Below, piece after piece: positions 22,426-31,296 of a DNA stretch of 51,808 nt (positions are counted from its first letter, which is position 1; each line of letters starts with the position of its first letter). The position numbers were made by a program, and so were the translations under genes. The notes under the pieces were generated by a model. It saw only the letters and a program-made list of their open reading frames with translations, had not been told where the DNA came from and searched no databases. The stretch is from IMG/VR virus record IMGVR_UViG_3300047174_000176, positions 1 to 51,808 of that record; one strand, written 5' to 3'. Origin of the DNA: a virus.

Positions 22426-22779
22426 ATGTCCGTCGATTGGGACCGGTTCCTCCTCGCGCCCGTCATGGCGGTGTTCGGGGAGGACCTGCTGAGCGCGTCG
22501 ACGCTGCCGCGCTATATGCCGGCGGCGCCGGGCGCGGCGGCGTTCGACCTTGTCGATGCGGTGTTCGACCGCGAGTTCCAGGAAATCGTCATGATCGACG
22601 AGGTTCCGAACGCGACGATGCGGCCGGTTCTTGGCGTGCGGCTGGCGCTCTTCGCCGCGCCGCCTGTCCAGAACGACAAGGTGTTCATCCCAAGTGTGGG
22701 CGTCACGTACATCGTGCGTGAGGTCCGCCCGGACGGCCATGGCTGGGCCAAGCTCATGCTCAACATGGTCCCCTCGTGA
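22426..22779 (+). CDS. Head-tail connector, FII-like
   Basis: 117 residues, MSVDWDRFLLAPVMAVFGED at the start and RPVLGVRLALFAAPPVQNDK then YIVREVRPDGHGWAKLML at the end, which suits the small beta-barrel head-tail joining proteins (gpFII/ATPase-less attachment family). It would extend the portal neck to receive the tail. Overlaps the next gene's GTG. Confidence 0.7.
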   Translation: MSVDWDRFLLAPVMAVFGEDLLSASTLPRYMPAAPGAAAFDLVDAVFDREFQEIVMIDEVPNATMRPVLGVRLALFAAPPVQNDKVFIPSVGVTYIVREVRPDGHGWAKLMLNMVPS

Positions 22780-23330
22780 CCACGTCGGCAGATCTCCTCA
22801 CCCTCGCGGTGGCGGCGCTCGTCGGCGATGATCCGAATGCGCCGCCCACGGCCGCCGGCGCCAACGTCTTCTCACCCGGCGACTGGCCGACGTGGGATCG
22901 GAACTTTCCCGCCATCCTCGCCCGCATCGTCAACGAGGATAAGACCTCGATCGGCCGGGGCACCATCGAGTTCACCGTGATCTCCACCCTTCAGCTCAGC
23001 TGCAGGGTTGAGGCGCCAGCCGACGTCGACGACGGCGGCGCGGTGGCGGCCGAGGCGGCGCTCTGGGCGCTGCAGCGCCAGGTCGAGATCGCCATCATCA
23101 ACAGCTACCCGCTGACGTCGCTGCTGCAGCAGTTCCCGTTCGTGCGGACCCAGATGGCGTTCAGCTCCGAGGGCGAGAAGCACCTAGCCGCACTGCAGAT
23201 GGAGATCGGGCTCGAATTCTACCAAGGCCCCGAAATCTTCGCGCCGATCGAAGCCGACGACATCGACGACGCCGAGATCACCACCACCAATTTCCCGGGC
23301 GCCGGACTGTCGCTCGACCTCAACCCTTAG
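22776..23330 (+). CDS. Tail completion/neck protein
   Basis: 184 residues from a GTG overlapping the previous stop. The mid-region (AILARIVNEDKTSIGRGTIE, LQRQVEIAIINSYPLTSLLQ) and position between connector and tail sheath fit a tail terminator or completion protein of Mu/P2-like tails. I cannot tell which named family it belongs to. Confidence 0.6.
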   Translation: MTTSADLLTLAVAALVGDDPNAPPTAAGANVFSPGDWPTWDRNFPAILARIVNEDKTSIGRGTIEFTVISTLQLSCRVEAPADVDDGGAVAAEAALWALQRQVEIAIINSYPLTSLLQQFPFVRTQMAFSSEGEKHLAALQMEIGLEFYQGPEIFAPIEADDIDDAEITTTNFPGAGLSLDLNP

Positions 23331-23340
23331 GGAGAGCGTC

Positions 23341-23565
23341 ATGCTCGTAAAGCCCGCGCCTGGCCTGAAGGTCAGGGACCCCCGCACCAAGCAGCTGATC
23401 GACCCCGAGGGCGTGGAGCTCCCCATCCACGACCTCGATTTCGCGCGCCTCCTCACCGACGGCGACCTGGTGGAGTGCAAGCCGCAAACGGCCTCGGCCG
23501 ATGCTGTCGTCACCGACGACCCTGACGCCGCTGGCGGCGACCTCAATGACAAGGAAACCGCCTGA
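23341..23565 (+). CDS. DUF2635 family protein (Mu gp38-like)
   Basis: 74 residues; MLVKPAPGLKVRDPRTKQLI and a PEGVELPIHDLDFARLLTDG core are the hallmark of DUF2635, which in Mu-like phages always sits directly before the tail sheath gene, as here. Its role is unproven. Its acidic tail (DDPDAAGGDLNDKE) is variable. Confidence 0.85.
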   Translation: MLVKPAPGLKVRDPRTKQLIDPEGVELPIHDLDFARLLTDGDLVECKPQTASADAVVTDDPDAAGGDLNDKETA

Positions 23566-25061
23566 TGGCCGATATTGGCTTCTCGAAGATCCCGGCCAAC
23601 ATCCGGGTCCCGCTCTTCTATGCGGAGCTCAACAATTCCCAGGCCAACAGCGCCCAGCAGAATGGCCGGGCCCTGATCATCGGCCAGATCACCTCCGCCG
23701 GCGCCGCCGCGCCCAATGTGCCATTCCTGTCTCAAGGGGTTTCTGACGCCAAGAAGCAGGGCGGCCCGGGCTCGATGCTGGCGCAGATGGTCTGGGCCTA
23801 TCGTCAAAACGATCCGTTCGGCGAACTCTGGTGCCTACCTCTGGCGGACGCCGCCGGCGGCGCGACGGCGGCCGCCGGCTCAGTCGCCTTCGCAGGGCCT
23901 GCCGGCGCCGCCGGCGTTCTAAGCCTCTATGTGGCCGGGCAGCTGGTCGCTGTGCCCGTCACCTCGGGCATGACCGCTGCTCAGCTCGCCACCGCCGTCG
24001 CCGCGGCCATCACCGCCGCCAGCGACCTGCCGGTGAATGCGGCTGTCGATGGCATGACCACCTCTAAAGTGGATGTCACCGCCAAAAACGTCGGGCTCGC
24101 GGGCAACGACATCGATCTTCGCCTGAACTTCCTCGGATCCGCCGGCGGCGAAGTCACCCCGGTCGGCCTGACCGTGACGATCGTCGCCATGACCGGCGGA
24201 ACGATCAATCCGACGCTGACCACGGCCCTGGCCAACCTCAACAGCGAGACGTTCGACTACATCGTCTCGCCATACACCGACGCCGCCTCGGTCGCCGCGA
24301 TGACGGCCTTCATGAACGATACGACGGGCCGATGGTCCTGGCAGACGCAGGTCTACGGTCACGTCTTTGTCGCCTATCGCGGCACCGCCGGCGCGCTGAC
24401 GACGTTCGGGACCGCGCTGAACGATCCGCACCTTTCGGTGATGGGCGTCTACGATAGCCCGAGCCCCATGTGGAACTGGTCAGCCGCCATGACGGGCGCG
24501 GCGGCGGTCAGCCTCAGGGACGATCCTGGCTTGCCGCTGCAGACGCTGCAGATCCTCGGCGTCAAAGCGCCGCCGCTGCAATCTCGGTTCAGTCTCTCGA
24601 TCCGCAACACCCTTCTCTACGACGGGATATCCACCTTCTCGGTGGATCCCACCGGCGTCGTGTCGATCGAGAACATGATCACGACCTATCAGCTGAACAC
24701 CTTCGGCCAGCCGGACAACTCCTATCTCGAGGTGGAGACGCTCTTCCTCCTCATGTACGGCCTGCGTCAGCTGCAGAGCATGGTCACCACCAAGTACGCC
24801 CGAAAGAAACTGGCGGCCGACGGTACGCGTCTTGTCCCCGGCGCCAATGTGGTGACGCCCTCCACCATCAAGGCCGATCTCATCGCCCAGTACCGGGAGA
24901 TATGCGACGACGGCTATTATCAGAACCCGGACGCCTTCGCCGCGGCGCTGCTTGTGCAGAAGAACACCCAGAACCCCAACCGGGTGGACGTGAGCTGGCC
25001 CGGCACGGTGATCAATCAGCTGCGCGAGTTCGCGCTGCTGAACATGTTCCGCACCCAATAG
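23565..25061 (+). CDS. Contractile tail sheath (Mu gpL-like)
   Basis: 498 residues. MADIGFSKIPANIRVPLFYA and the ENMITTYQLNTFGQPDNSYL, LRQLQSMVTTKYARKKLAAD segments are conserved in Mu gpL-type sheaths, including the YAR-K arginine-rich turn. It polymerises around the tube and contracts on infection, so the particle is a myovirus. Internally (residues about 100-230) there is an Ala/Gly-rich surface domain. ATG overlaps the preceding TGA. Confidence 0.95.
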   Translation: MADIGFSKIPANIRVPLFYAELNNSQANSAQQNGRALIIGQITSAGAAAPNVPFLSQGVSDAKKQGGPGSMLAQMVWAYRQNDPFGELWCLPLADAAGGATAAAGSVAFAGPAGAAGVLSLYVAGQLVAVPVTSGMTAAQLATAVAAAITAASDLPVNAAVDGMTTSKVDVTAKNVGLAGNDIDLRLNFLGSAGGEVTPVGLTVTIVAMTGGTINPTLTTALANLNSETFDYIVSPYTDAASVAAMTAFMNDTTGRWSWQTQVYGHVFVAYRGTAGALTTFGTALNDPHLSVMGVYDSPSPMWNWSAAMTGAAAVSLRDDPGLPLQTLQILGVKAPPLQSRFSLSIRNTLLYDGISTFSVDPTGVVSIENMITTYQLNTFGQPDNSYLEVETLFLLMYGLRQLQSMVTTKYARKKLAADGTRLVPGANVVTPSTIKADLIAQYREICDDGYYQNPDAFAAALLVQKNTQNPNRVDVSWPGTVINQLREFALLNMFRTQ

Positions 25062-25141
25062 CCCCGAGCTTCCCACCGCCCGCCCGCCAGGGCAGCCCCG
25101 CGCCGTCGAGATGACGCCGCCATTCCCTTCGAGGAGCCTCT

Positions 25142-25513
25142 ATGGCCGACAACTCCAACCGCCTCGCCGGCGTCGCCTACGTGACCGTTGACGGGGCCGC
25201 CTACGCCATCGCCGGCGACGGAACCTATCGCACGAGCTCCGTGAGCCGCGAGACCCTGATGGGCCAGGACGGCTATCACGGGGTCAAGGAGATGCCGACG
25301 GCCGGCCGGATCGCCTGGCGCGGGCGGGACGGGCAGGGGGTCTCGATCCAGACGCTCTCAGACTCCGCCAACGTCACCGTGGTGCTCGAGCTCGCCAACG
25401 GCAAAACGATCATCGGGCGCAACATGACCCGCGTGGGCGAGCCCCTCGAGGTCAACACCGAGGAGGCGACGTTCGATATCGCCTGGGAAGGCCCGGACGT
25501 CTCCGAGAACTAA
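25142..25513 (+). CDS. Tail tube protein (Mu gpM-like)
   Basis: 123 residues: NRLAGVAYVTVDGAAYAIAG, SRETLMGQDGYHGVKEMPTA and GRIAWRGRDGQGVSIQTLSD are typical of the Mu/FluMu tail tube family (single-ring beta barrel). It forms the inner tube through which DNA passes. GAGG before the ATG; directly follows the sheath gene. Confidence 0.92.
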   Translation: MADNSNRLAGVAYVTVDGAAYAIAGDGTYRTSSVSRETLMGQDGYHGVKEMPTAGRIAWRGRDGQGVSIQTLSDSANVTVVLELANGKTIIGRNMTRVGEPLEVNTEEATFDIAWEGPDVSEN

Positions 25514-25522
25514 AGCGCACCC

Positions 25523-26284
25523 ATGAGTCGCCTAACGGGCGGCGCCCTCTTCAACGTCGATCAGCGCGCCCTGGACCGGTCGTTCTCCAACCTCGAGAAG
25601 ACCCAGATTCCGTTCGCCACCATGACCGCGCTGAACGACATCGCGTTCGGTCTGCACACCGACCTGGTGGAGGAAATGAAGCGGGTCTTCGACCGACCCA
25701 ATCCGTTCACCCTTAACGCCTTCTACGTGAAGCGGGCCACCAAGCGAGATCTATCCGCCTGGGTCGGGATTCGGGATTTCGCGGGCAAGGGCACGCCAGC
25801 CTGGAAGTACCTGACGCCCCAGACCGATGGCGGCGAGCGGGCGATGAAGCGGATGGAGAAGCGTCTCTCGGCTATTTCCGGCGGTCAGTTCGTGCTGCCC
25901 GGCCGCGGCGCCCGCCTGGACCAGTACGGCAACATCTCCCGTGGGCAGATCGGCCAGGTGCTCTCGCGGTTGAACGCGATGGCCGACCCCGCTCAGAACA
26001 TGACCGACAAGACGACCCAGCGGCTGCGCCGCAAGGGCCTGATCGCACGGGGCCAGCGCAGCGATTACTTCGTCGCCCACTCCAAGCGGGGCAACAAGCG
26101 GCCGATCGGCGTCTACCAGCTGCTCGGCCCAGGCAAGGTCGAGCCCGTCCTCCTCTTCAGCCAGAAGCCCCCGACTTATCGGGCGCGGTTTCACTTCGAC
26201 GACCTGGTCCTCTCCTCCATCAACAAACACAGCGTCGGCGCGTTCGAACGCGCCATGGCGCGGGCCCTCGCCACCGCCAAATAG
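25523..26284 (+). CDS. Unknown tail-region protein, 253 aa
   Basis: Lies between tube and tail chaperone, a slot with no gene in Mu. Helical N-terminus (LNDIAFGLHTDLVEEMKRVF), a DRPNPFTLNAFYVKRATKRD segment, and a basic middle (TQRLRRKGLIARGQRSDYFV). It may be a minor tail or tail-length factor. Codon use and spacing match neighbouring tail genes. Family not known to me. Confidence 0.7.
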   Translation: MSRLTGGALFNVDQRALDRSFSNLEKTQIPFATMTALNDIAFGLHTDLVEEMKRVFDRPNPFTLNAFYVKRATKRDLSAWVGIRDFAGKGTPAWKYLTPQTDGGERAMKRMEKRLSAISGGQFVLPGRGARLDQYGNISRGQIGQVLSRLNAMADPAQNMTDKTTQRLRRKGLIARGQRSDYFVAHSKRGNKRPIGVYQLLGPGKVEPVLLFSQKPPTYRARFHFDDLVLSSINKHSVGAFERAMARALATAK

Positions 26285-26292
26285 GAAAACCC

Positions 26293-26568
26293 ATGGATAC
26301 GGCCGAAGACGAAAAGACGTTCACGCTCAAAAAGCCCGTCAAGGCGCTGGACGGGACCGACCTGACGTCGATCACGCTCCGCGAGCCCACCGCCGGGCAG
26401 CTTCGCGAGATCAACCGCAAGACGGGCACCGACGCGGACATTTACGCCGTCGCCACCATCGGCGGCGTCCCGGTGCAGGTGGTGGACAAGATCATGGCTG
26501 GCGATCTGATCCGGATGGCGGACTACATCTCGGGTTTTCTGAAGGGCGACCAAGGGACTGGCGCGTAA
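26293..26568 (+). CDS. Tail assembly chaperone, short form (Mu gp41-like)
   Basis: 91 residues with the TAC pattern of Mu gp41: FTLKKPVKALDGTDLTSITL, REPTAGQLREINRKTG and MAGDLIRMADYISGFL. It coats the tape measure protein before tube assembly. Near its 3' end the message contains the slippery heptamer GGGTTTT, giving a longer fusion (separate entry). Confidence 0.85.
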   Translation: MDTAEDEKTFTLKKPVKALDGTDLTSITLREPTAGQLREINRKTGTDADIYAVATIGGVPVQVVDKIMAGDLIRMADYISGFLKGDQGTGA

Positions 26569-26696
26569 GGCTGGTCACGATCGCGGCCGCCTTCAACTGG
26601 CCGCCCTCAGAGATCTGGGCGCTGACCTGGTCCGAAATCGACTTCTGGAATACCGCCGCGATCGCGGCCCTGAAGATCAGGCGCGGAGGCCGATAA
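26293..26696 (+). CDS. Tail assembly chaperone, -1 frameshift form
   Basis: Ribosomes slipping back one base at 26532-26538 leave the short frame and read on to TAA at 26694-26696, giving about 134 residues. The extension contains VTIAAAFNWPPSEIWALTW, which matches the P2 gpE/E'-type pattern (an F-x-W-P-P-S box). The two-protein arrangement parallels lambda G/GT and P2 E/E+E'. The new frame is open from before the slip site to the tape measure gene. Confidence 0.85.
26532..26538 (+). promoter_or_regulatory. Programmed -1 frameshift site GGGTTTT
   Basis: A perfect X-XXY-YYZ heptamer in phase (G-GGT-TTT), 28 bases before the zero-frame stop TAA at 26566-26568. It links the gp41-like chaperone with the GpE-like extension. 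Confidence 0.85.
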
Positions 26697-26697
26697 C

Positions 26698-28299
26698 ATG
26701 ACCGCCGCACCGAAAAACAGATTCGCCGTCGAGATCATCGCCAACGACAACTCCAAGAAGGGCATCGCGAGCTCTCGCAAGGGGTTCAAGGGCCTGGCCG
26801 ACGAGGTCAACCGCTACGATGTCGCCGTGAAGCGGGCGGGGGGGTCCTCCTTCGGCAAGGCCTTCTCCGGGATCGTCAAATCGACGGTCGAGGTGGAGAA
26901 GGCGACCGCCAAGGCGTTTGGTTCGAGGTCGGTGTTCGGCGGCGTCGCCAGCAAGCTTGGGGAGATCCGGGAGGCGGGGTCGGCGGCGGCCTCCGGGATG
27001 ACCCGGGCGGCGCAGGCGGGCTCCGGCCTTGGCGCGGTGATGGGCGGCGTCATCGGGACGGCGGGAATCATGACCGGCGTGCTCGTCGCCGCCGGCGTCG
27101 CCGGGTTCAAGTTCGTCGACGGCTGGGCCAACAGCACGGCGAGCCTGGGGCGCCTGTCGAAATCGCTAGGCATGGCCTCGAAGGATCTGCAGCTCTTCCA
27201 GGGCGCTGGTGAGCAGTTCGGCGTCGACAAAGACACGATGTCGGGGGCCGTGGGCGGCATCGGAGCCGCCATCTACGGCATACAGACCGGCACTAATCAG
27301 GACGCTCTCGTTTTGCAGCGCCAGTGGGATCTAAAGATCAATGCTGGAAAGGACGGTCTGCCGGACGTCAAGGACTTCGCTCTGCAGCTGGCGGACGCCA
27401 CGGCGAAGTACAAAAACCCCTACTCGCAAGCGCAGTTCGCATCGATCTTCGGATTTCAGGGCGCGCTCCCTGCGTTTCGAGGCGGCTCCGCGCCGCTCAA
27501 AGACGCGATGGCCTACACCGAGAAAAACGGTGCGGTCGCGTCCGATGAGCTAATCGCCAAGGGCACCCGCTTCCAGCGGGATAAGGTTCGTGCCCAGCAG
27601 GTCCTCGAAAAGGACGCCATGGATGGCGCGGGCATGACCGCCGGACCGATCGATAAGGTGGTGCGGGGCTTTGGAGCGGCCAGCATCGTCCTCAACGACG
27701 CGGTCCGCGGCGACTTCAAGCCAGCCTCCCAAGCCTTGGGGCGGGCCGCCGCGGGCCTGGAGGCGCTGATCAGCCGCACCACCATCGGCGGCCGGCTGCA
27801 CAATCCTATGAATATCCGACCGGTCGGCGGCGCGGGTTTTCAGCATTTCGATACCGACGAAGCGGGCATCCAAAGGGCGGCTCATCAGCTGCTGCTCGAC
27901 CAATATAAGCACGGCGCCCGCACGCCCTATGAGCTTCTCGCCGGTCGGATGGGCGCGGACGGCAAGCGCCGGTGGGGCTACGCCCCGGCGTCTGACGGAA
28001 ACGACCCGGACAGCTACGCCAGGGAAGTCGGCGGCAAGATGGGCATCGGCCGCGACGGCCAGCTGAACCTGCAGGATCCTCACCAGCTCGCCGCCATGCT
28101 CTCAGCGATGATCTTTCGCGAGACCCATAACCGGGTCTCTCCCGATAAGCTCCTGCCGATCGCAGAGGCCGCCGAGCGCGGTGACCGGCGCATAGTGCTT
28201 GAGCTCCAGGGCCTTCCGCCCGGCGCCCAAGCCAAGGTGAAATCCCAAAAGGGCGCCACGCTCGCCATCGCCCAAGCTATGCCGGCGGGACACTTCTAG
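26698..28299 (+). CDS. Tape measure protein with C-terminal lysozyme-like domain
   Basis: 533 residues. The N-terminal half is Ala/Gly-rich and helical with a hydrophobic stretch near 118-142 (GVIGTAGIMTGVLVAAGVAG), as in tape measures. The C-terminal part from about 365 (LHNPMNIRPVGGAGFQHFDT, RRWGYAPASDGNDPDSYARE) looks like a phage muralytic domain with the NPxNIR and DGND strings. It would set tail length and open peptidoglycan during entry. At 533 residues it is short, so a short contractile tail is predicted. Confidence 0.85.
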   Translation: MTAAPKNRFAVEIIANDNSKKGIASSRKGFKGLADEVNRYDVAVKRAGGSSFGKAFSGIVKSTVEVEKATAKAFGSRSVFGGVASKLGEIREAGSAAASGMTRAAQAGSGLGAVMGGVIGTAGIMTGVLVAAGVAGFKFVDGWANSTASLGRLSKSLGMASKDLQLFQGAGEQFGVDKDTMSGAVGGIGAAIYGIQTGTNQDALVLQRQWDLKINAGKDGLPDVKDFALQLADATAKYKNPYSQAQFASIFGFQGALPAFRGGSAPLKDAMAYTEKNGAVASDELIAKGTRFQRDKVRAQQVLEKDAMDGAGMTAGPIDKVVRGFGAASIVLNDAVRGDFKPASQALGRAAAGLEALISRTTIGGRLHNPMNIRPVGGAGFQHFDTDEAGIQRAAHQLLLDQYKHGARTPYELLAGRMGADGKRRWGYAPASDGNDPDSYAREVGGKMGIGRDGQLNLQDPHQLAAMLSAMIFRETHNRVSPDKLLPIAEAAERGDRRIVLELQGLPPGAQAKVKSQKGATLAIAQAMPAGHF

Positions 28300-29624
28300 T
28301 GAGCATCGCAACCCTACTGCCGGCGTCCTTCCGCGGCGTCCTCTTCGGTGTCCGTTCCACCAGCACGCAGTTCTCTCGCCGCCTGGCTGTGCACCAATAC
28401 CCGGGCCGGGACGATTGCTGGGTCGAGGACATGGGGCGCGGGGTTCGCCGCTTCCATTTCTCCGGCTTCCTGGCCGATGGCGATGTGGCGTTCGCCGGCG
28501 GACCGGTCGAGCTGCAGCGCACGCTGATGGCCGCAGCCGCCGAGACCCAGGGGCCGGGCATCCTTACGCACCCGACCCTTGGGATCCTGAATGTCGCGGT
28601 CGAGACCTTCAGCCTTGCCGAGGACCTCGGCGCCGGATCCGAATCCGATATCGAGTTCACCTTCGTTGAAGCGGGATCGCAGCTTTATCCTTCGCTTCTG
28701 GTTTCCACGGGCTCCAGCGTTCTCACAGCCGCCGGCCTGGCGGTCGTGGCCATCGCTTCGGATTTCGTCAGCGCCTTCACCTTGGCCTATGACGCCGCCG
28801 CCGAGCCGACGCCGATCGCAGCCTCCACAACGGCCGCCTGGTCCGATCAGGTGGTCAGCACCGGCGGCGACGCAACCGCATTGCTGGGCCTCGCAAGCCA
28901 GCTTCCGGGGAACTGGGGTCGGTATTTCTCCGGCGGCAACAGCGGCTACGTGGGAACCTTCACCAGTCCTTATTCCAGCGACACGACTGTCGCGGATCTC
29001 GTCCAGGACGCATCAACACAGAGAGCGGCGATCGCGGCTGCCGCTGCGTCGCTGGATGCGTCGGTTTCAACAGAGACGTCGGCGTCCTCTGCATCCGTGA
29101 TCGCCGCCGCGGCTCAAACTTTGGTCCAGGCGCTTCTATCCGCCTGCGCGGATCCGGCTGACGCGATCCGCCTCCTGTCCGGCCTTCTCGGCTTCTCACC
29201 GCCAAGCCCCTCCCTCATCAGCCCGATCGGCGTTCCCATCAACGATCTCTTTCGCCGAACCTGCGTGATCGCGATCGCCCAGGCGGCGGAGAGCTATCAG
29301 CCCACAAGCTATGACGACGCCCTGTCCCAGCTCCTGGCCATCACCGCCCTGATGGACGCGGAGATCGACTACGCCGGCGACCAGGGCGACGATGACACCT
29401 TCAACGCCATCTGCGCGCTCCGGGTCGCCGTGGTGCAGGACCTGCGCGCTCGAGGGGCGGATCTGGCCGCCATCACGACGTTCGAGTTCGGCGCGCCGCT
29501 TCCAGATTGCGTCTTGGCGACGCGAATCTACCGAGACCCGTCCCGTGCCGATCAGCTGACGGAAACCGTGGATCCCGTGCACCCGCTCTTTTTTCCGACG
29601 ATCTTCGAGGCGCTGGCGAGCTGA
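28299..29624 (+). CDS. Mu gpN-like baseplate/DNA circularisation protein
   Basis: 441 residues. The first 120 (FRGVLFGVRSTSTQFSRRLA, GRGVRRFHFSGFLADGDVAF, a LTHPTLGILNV segment) match the N-terminal domain of Mu gpN. It belongs to the baseplate hub region connecting tube and tape measure. The stop overlaps the next ATG. The C-terminal 300 residues are Ala-rich and variable. Confidence 0.9.
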   Translation: MSIATLLPASFRGVLFGVRSTSTQFSRRLAVHQYPGRDDCWVEDMGRGVRRFHFSGFLADGDVAFAGGPVELQRTLMAAAAETQGPGILTHPTLGILNVAVETFSLAEDLGAGSESDIEFTFVEAGSQLYPSLLVSTGSSVLTAAGLAVVAIASDFVSAFTLAYDAAAEPTPIAASTTAAWSDQVVSTGGDATALLGLASQLPGNWGRYFSGGNSGYVGTFTSPYSSDTTVADLVQDASTQRAAIAAAAASLDASVSTETSASSASVIAAAAQTLVQALLSACADPADAIRLLSGLLGFSPPSPSLISPIGVPINDLFRRTCVIAIAQAAESYQPTSYDDALSQLLAITALMDAEIDYAGDQGDDDTFNAICALRVAVVQDLRARGADLAAITTFEFGAPLPDCVLATRIYRDPSRADQLTETVDPVHPLFFPTIFEALAS

Positions 29625-30739
29625 TGGCCGAAACCATCTCGATCGTCACCGCGGCAGGGTCGGTCAGCGGTTGGAGCGGCGTGTCTGTGACCCGGGGCAT
29701 GGAGCACGTGCCCAATAGCTTCGAGATCTCGATGACCGCCCGGGGCGAGATCGTCGGCGGCGGCGTGGTCGCTAAGGCCGGCGACGACTGCACCGTCTTC
29801 GTCGGCTCGGACAAGGTCATCACGGGAGTGATCGACCGCGATACGAACGGGGGCGACGCCAACAGCCATACGCTCAGCCTGGCGGGCCGGGGGCGATGCC
29901 GCGACCTCGTCGATTGCTCGGCCGAATGGCCCGGTGGCCAAATCTCCGGCGCCAACGCGCTTGAGATCGCCCAGAAGCTGGCCGCGCCTTACACCAACCT
30001 CACTGTGTCGGCTTTACCCGGCGCCGCCCTTGGCGAGACCATTCCGGTCCTTCTCCTCAATTACGGCGAGACCGCCTGGGAGATCATCGACCGCATCGCC
30101 CGGTCCCAGGGCCTTCTCGCCTACGAAGACGTCAACGGTAATCTCGTGATGGGCCAGGTCGGCACGACCATGGCGGCCAGCGGGGTGATCTACGGTCAGA
30201 ATGTCCAGGCCTGGTCCGTGGTGAACGCGGTGGACCAGCGCTACAGCGACTATGCGTGCGAAGGGCTCTCGACGGCGACCCTTGGCGGCCTCGGCAACAA
30301 TGGTCAGCCCTATTATGTCTCCAAGGACCCGAACATCGCCGCGCATCGGCTCCTCTATCTGGTCGTCGATCAAAGTGCGGTCGGTTACACGCTCTGCGAA
30401 AAGAAGGCGGACTGGGAGATGAACCGCCGCGCCGGCCGCGGCATCGTCGCCTCAGTCACCGTCGACAGCTGGCGAGACAGCGCCGGTGCGCTTTGGGCGC
30501 CCAACACCCTTGCGCCAGTCTCCCTTCCAGGGTTTCGGCCGATCGCGCCTGGCTCTCAGGCGAACGCCCAGAACCTCCTGATCAGTTCGGTGACCTATCG
30601 CTATGGCGATGACGGCGGCACGGTTGCAGATCTCGTTCTAATGCCGCCGCAGGCCTTCGCCATCGAGCCGATCGCGCTCTTCCCTGTTCCTCCCGGCTTG
30701 ACCATTGCGGCCGCCCAAAGCGGGAATCCCGGTCTATGA
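29624..30739 (+). CDS. Baseplate hub, Mu gpP-like (gp44)
   Basis: 371 residues from the ATG overlapping the gpN-like stop. GWSGVSVTRGMEHVPNSFEI, LSLAGRGRCRDLVDCSAEWP and the GLLAYEDVNGNLVMGQVG turn are gp27-like hub features of Mu gpP. It forms the trimeric hub on which the spike sits. An earlier start would overlap gpN by 120 bases, so it was not used. Confidence 0.9.
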   Translation: MAETISIVTAAGSVSGWSGVSVTRGMEHVPNSFEISMTARGEIVGGGVVAKAGDDCTVFVGSDKVITGVIDRDTNGGDANSHTLSLAGRGRCRDLVDCSAEWPGGQISGANALEIAQKLAAPYTNLTVSALPGAALGETIPVLLLNYGETAWEIIDRIARSQGLLAYEDVNGNLVMGQVGTTMAASGVIYGQNVQAWSVVNAVDQRYSDYACEGLSTATLGGLGNNGQPYYVSKDPNIAAHRLLYLVVDQSAVGYTLCEKKADWEMNRRAGRGIVASVTVDSWRDSAGALWAPNTLAPVSLPGFRPIAPGSQANAQNLLISSVTYRYGDDGGTVADLVLMPPQAFAIEPIALFPVPPGLTIAAAQSGNPGL

Positions 30740-31293
30740 GCAGAGAGTGGCTCGCTAGGACCCTTCACGCCATCACCCTTGGCACCGTGACCCTTGTGGA
30801 CGACTCCAAGGTCGTCCAGGAGATCCAGTTCACGCGGCCGTATTCCCCGGACGGCTCGGCGGCGGTGTCCGACAATGTGCCGGTGGTGGGCTTCTTCGGG
30901 CTAGCGTCCAATCCGCCCCTGCAGTCGGACGTGATCGTCGTTCGGCTGTTCGGCTCGCGCACGCTCACGGTCGCCATCGGGACCAACAATCAAGCCGCGC
31001 GCCTGAAGAACCTCGCCGCCGGCGACAGCGCGCTCTACGACGTCCGCGGCGCCTATGTGTGGCTGACGCCGGCAGGCCCCGTGATCGACGCCGCCGGCGG
31101 CGACGTGGTGGTCCAAAACGCCGCCACCGTGACGGTGAAGGCCTCCACCAAAATCCGCTGCGAAACGCCGCTCCTGCAGTGCACGGGCGATGTGGTCGCC
31201 AACTGCGATACTGGCCCGATCAGCCTCGTGAACCATCCCCACTCCGAAGTAGCGAGCGGGCTTGCCGAGTCCGGGCCGCCGGTCTCGACCTGA
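30736..31293 (+). CDS. Baseplate spike, Mu gp45-like
   Basis: 185 residues. An OB-fold start (ITLGTVTLVDDSKVVQEIQF) is followed by a beta-helix stretch (DAAGGDVVVQNAATVTVKAS) and a C-terminal NHPHSE with an H-x-H motif, the iron-binding tip of membrane-piercing spikes. It punctures the outer membrane when the sheath contracts. ATG overlaps the hub stop. Confidence 0.9.
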   Translation: MSREWLARTLHAITLGTVTLVDDSKVVQEIQFTRPYSPDGSAAVSDNVPVVGFFGLASNPPLQSDVIVVRLFGSRTLTVAIGTNNQAARLKNLAAGDSALYDVRGAYVWLTPAGPVIDAAGGDVVVQNAATVTVKASTKIRCETPLLQCTGDVVANCDTGPISLVNHPHSEVASGLAESGPPVST

Positions 31294-31296
31294 TCC

